This document shows, in pieces, positions 45,847-47,762 of a stretch of 47,762 bases of DNA. Under the pieces are notes generated by a model. The model was not told the origin of the DNA. It was given only the letters and a program-made list of their open reading frames with translations, and did not search any database. The stretch is from Salinicola lusitanus. Its GTDB lineage: Bacteria; Pseudomonadota; Gammaproteobacteria; Pseudomonadales; Halomonadaceae. The position numbers and the translations under genes were made by a program. The stretch is from the NCBI RefSeq assembly GCF_003206045.1, contig NZ_PZJM01000014.1, forward strand, positions 1-47,762, written 5' to 3'. Numbering within the stretch: position 1 is the stretch's first letter; each line of letters opens with the position of its first letter.

Positions 45847-46725
45847 ATGTCCGTGGAGTCTCCGTTGCCCGACCTTCCCCCTCTGATTCTCTGGCCGCTG
45901 GCGTTTCTATTCGGCGCGGCGCTTGGCAGCTTTCTCAATGTCGTCATCGTGCGGCTGCCGGTCATGCTGATGCGCCGCTGGCGCGCGGAAGCGCTGGAGG
46001 CACTGGAGCAACCCGCGGAGGCCACTCCCCGCTATAATCTGGCAACACCACGCTCGCACTGCCCCGGCTGTGGGCACTTCATTGCCTGGCACGACAATCT
46101 GCCGCTGATCGGCTGGCTCAAGCGCCGGGGCCGTTGCGCGGCGTGCGGCACATCGATCAGCGTACAGTATCCGCTGGTCGAGCTGGCCTCGGCGATGTTG
46201 GCGGTGACGGCCATCGGCATACACGGGGCCAGCTGGCAGAGCCTGTGGCTGGTCGGCGCCTGCCTGACGCTGCTGGCCGGGGCGGTCATCGACTGGCGCA
46301 CTCAACTGCTGCCGGATGCGCTGACCCTGCCGCTGCTCTGGGCTGGCCTGCTCTATCAATGGCTGTTCGCGCCATGGATGCTGGAGAGCGCCGTGCTGGG
46401 TGCCGTCGCCGGATATCTCTCGCTGTGGTCGGTCTACTGGTTGTTCAAGCTGACCACCGGCAAGGAGGGCATGGGCTATGGCGACTTCAAGCTGATGGCT
46501 GCCCTCGGTGCCTGGCTCGGCTGGCAAAGCCTGCCCCTGCTGCTGCTGCTCTCGGCCGGAGTCGGCGCGGTCGTCGGCGTGACATTGATCGCCACTCAAC
46601 GACAGGAGCGTAACCAGGCAATGCCCTTCGGCCCCTATATCGCGCTCGCCGGGTGGATCGTGCTGCTGGTGGGCGAACCGCTGCTGGCGGCCTACCGCAA
46701 CCTGTTGCTGGGAAGCTGGGGGTGA
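45847..46725 (+). CDS. pilD: Prepilin leader peptidase / N-methyltransferase PilD
   Basis: A 292-residue polytopic aspartic protease that cleaves prepilin leaders and methylates the new N-terminus. The N-terminal GSFLNVVIVRLP is followed by a CPGC / CAAC zinc motif (cytoplasmic loop) and two catalytic aspartates in AVIDWRTQLLPD and GMGYGDFK. About eight hydrophobic segments. The start is uncertain: the ATG at 45847 has no ribosome site and a further in-frame ATG lies at 45811, so the exact N-terminus is tentative. It should process PilA. The stop is 2 bases before coaE. Confidence 0.93.
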   Translation: MSVESPLPDLPPLILWPLAFLFGAALGSFLNVVIVRLPVMLMRRWRAEALEALEQPAEATPRYNLATPRSHCPGCGHFIAWHDNLPLIGWLKRRGRCAACGTSISVQYPLVELASAMLAVTAIGIHGASWQSLWLVGACLTLLAGAVIDWRTQLLPDALTLPLLWAGLLYQWLFAPWMLESAVLGAVAGYLSLWSVYWLFKLTTGKEGMGYGDFKLMAALGAWLGWQSLPLLLLLSAGVGAVVGVTLIATQRQERNQAMPFGPYIALAGWIVLLVGEPLLAAYRNLLLGSWG

Positions 46726-46727
46726 CC

Positions 46728-47372
46728 ATGACAGTCAAGGCGCAGGAGACCATGCACGAAACCATGGTGGTGGGACTCACCGGCGGGATCGGCTCCGGCA
46801 AGAGCGCCGTCGCCGACGCCTTCGGCGCCCTGGGCATCGGCTGGATAGACGCCGACCATGTTGCCCGTGAGGTCGTGATGCCTGGCGAGCCCGCGCTGGC
46901 GGCCATCGTCGAACGCTACGGCGACGCCATCCTCCAGCAGGATGGCACCCTCGATCGCCGCGCGCTGCGCACCCGGATCTTCGACGATGCAGCCGAACGC
47001 CGCTGGCTGGAGGGGGAGACTCACCCGCGTATCCGTCAACGACTGCTGGCCCACCTGGCGCGGCTGCGCGCTGCCGGCGCCCCCTACTGCCTGCTGGTGT
47101 CGCCGCTACTGATCGAATCGAGCCAGCATGAACTGGTCGACCGGATTCTGGTCGTGGACGTTCCCAGGGAGATTCAGATCGAGCGCACCTTGGCCCGGGA
47201 TGGGGTCGACCGGCGTCAGGTGGAGTCCATCCTGTCCGCCCAAAGCTCCCGGGAGCGCCGCCTTGCAGCGGCCGACGACGTCATCGACAATGGCAGTACT
47301 CGACGACATTTGCGCGATCAGGTCGCTCGACTGGATGCCAAGTACCGTCAGTTGCACGCTCCAGCGGAATGA
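46728..47372 (+). CDS. coaE: Dephospho-CoA kinase
   Basis: A 214-residue kinase for the last step of coenzyme A synthesis. The P-loop is [14 protein letters not shown] (G22-S26), followed by [10 protein letters not shown], and [25 protein letters not shown] chose the ATG at 46728 because GGGGGTGA, complementary to the 16S tail, lies just upstream and the gene is then 2 bases after pilD; a start at 46752 is possible. coaE next to pilD is common in pseudomonads and relatives. Confidence 0.95.
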   Translation: MTVKAQETMHETMVVGLTGGIGSGKSAVADAFGALGIGWIDADHVAREVVMPGEPALAAIVERYGDAILQQDGTLDRRALRTRIFDDAAERRWLEGETHPRIRQRLLAHLARLRAAGAPYCLLVSPLLIESSQHELVDRILVVDVPREIQIERTLARDGVDRRQVESILSAQSSRERRLAAADDVIDNGSTRRHLRDQVARLDAKYRQLHAPAE

Positions 47373-47428
47373 GGGTGCTCCGGCGCCCAGGCCTTCGACA
47401 CGTTAGCCACCGACACGATATCTCCCCC

Positions 47429-47674
47429 ATGACTCGATCCAACGATCCAAGCAACGACAACGTCGCCGGCAAGGGGCTGACCGTCCCCTGCCCCCAGTGC
47501 CAGCAACCGGTGGCCTGGACGACCGACAACGCCTACCGGCCATTCTGTTCCAAGCGCTGCAAGCTAATCGACCTGGGTGCCTGGGCGGATGGTTCTCACC
47601 GTATTCCGGGCGAACCGCACATGGATGAAACCGAACTCGACGAGCTCATCGACCGGCTCGAACGTGGCGAGTAG
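47429..47674 (+). CDS. yacG: DNA gyrase inhibitor YacG (zinc-binding)
   Basis: An 81-residue zinc protein. The motif CPQC and [14 protein letters not shown] gives four cysteines in the family pattern CxxC-CxxxC, and the C-terminus is acidic ([16 protein letters not shown]). E. coli YacG binds GyrB and inhibits gyrase. The ATG at 47429 gives normal length but no clear ribosome site; an ATG at 47369 overlapping the coaE stop would add 20 residues and translational coupling, so either is possible. The order pilD-coaE-yacG is conserved in relatives. Confidence 0.9.
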   Translation: MTRSNDPSNDNVAGKGLTVPCPQCQQPVAWTTDNAYRPFCSKRCKLIDLGAWADGSHRIPGEPHMDETELDELIDRLERGE

Positions 47675-47745
47675 CCGGCCCCGGCCCGCGCATTGAGCGC
47701 CAACGCTCGCTACAGGGTCATTCCTGTGGCCAAAAACGAGGACGC

Positions 47746-47762
47746 CGCACCCAAGGGGTGCG
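47746..47762 (+). terminator. Probable terminator after yacG, cut by the window edge
   Basis: CGCACCC / GGGTGCG with a 3-base loop. The expected T tract would lie just beyond the window. Confidence 0.55.

Overview
The window is a GC-rich stretch of gammaproteobacterial chromosome. Its gene content and architecture (TyrA-AroA fusion, full core housekeeping set, acidic GyrA insert and tail, TrkH-type potassium transporter, divergent pilA/pilBCD) point to a halophilic member of the Oceanospirillales, most likely Halomonadaceae; this assignment is inference from gene content, not from a database match. I see no insertion sequence, prophage, CRISPR array, rRNA or tRNA gene. The only segment with clearly different base composition is the variable part of pilA.

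Layout. 1-4.2 kb: a tricarboxylate-type binding protein (tctC, cut by the window edge) diverges from a TctD/TctE-type two-component system, whose kinase gene overlaps an orphan ABC-type periplasmic binding protein. 4.2-8.5 kb: a TlyA rRNA methyltransferase converges on a giant MscK-type mechanosensitive channel. 8.8-10.8 kb: outer-membrane phospholipase A and a yqjD-yqjE-yqjK-like membrane-anchored small-protein operon, then a convergent YhiN-type flavoprotein. 12.2-16.5 kb: an RND efflux adaptor/pump pair. 16.6-17.3 kb: two more DUF883-like tail-anchored small proteins. 17.3-18 kb: sdhE with a ygfX-like partner. 18.1-20.8 kb: ihfB, lapA, lapB, and pyrF inverted. 21-24 kb: a ComEA-like protein, fxsA, groES-groEL with a good heat-shock promoter. 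24.2-25.4 kb: trmJ and a small unknown gene behind a convincing Fur-box promoter.

25.6-36.2 kb is one long leftward housekeeping array: thioesterase, gyrA, serC, pheA, tyrA-aroA, cmk, rpsA. In many gammaproteobacteria rpsA is followed by ihfB, lapA, lapB and pyrF; here that link is broken and the ihfB part lies 7 kb away on the other strand. 36.4-41 kb holds rdgC, a membrane-lipid acyltransferase, a RIO-like atypical kinase and TrkH. 41.4-47.7 kb holds a small unknown protein, the type IV pilus genes pilA (leftward) and pilB-pilC-pilD (rightward), then coaE and yacG.

Functional themes: aromatic amino acid and serine synthesis coupled to cmk/rpsA; envelope homeostasis (LapAB, PldA, MscK, RND pump, acyltransferase); protein folding; and surface pili plus a ComEA-like DNA-binding protein, which together suggest DNA-uptake capacity. 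The items most worth a second look are the Fur-controlled unknown gene and the structured intergenic element after it (24.9-25.5 kb), the orphan binding protein overlapping the sensor kinase, the leader hairpins of gyrA and rpsA, the DFA-type kinase beside trkH, and the low-GC pilin segment.
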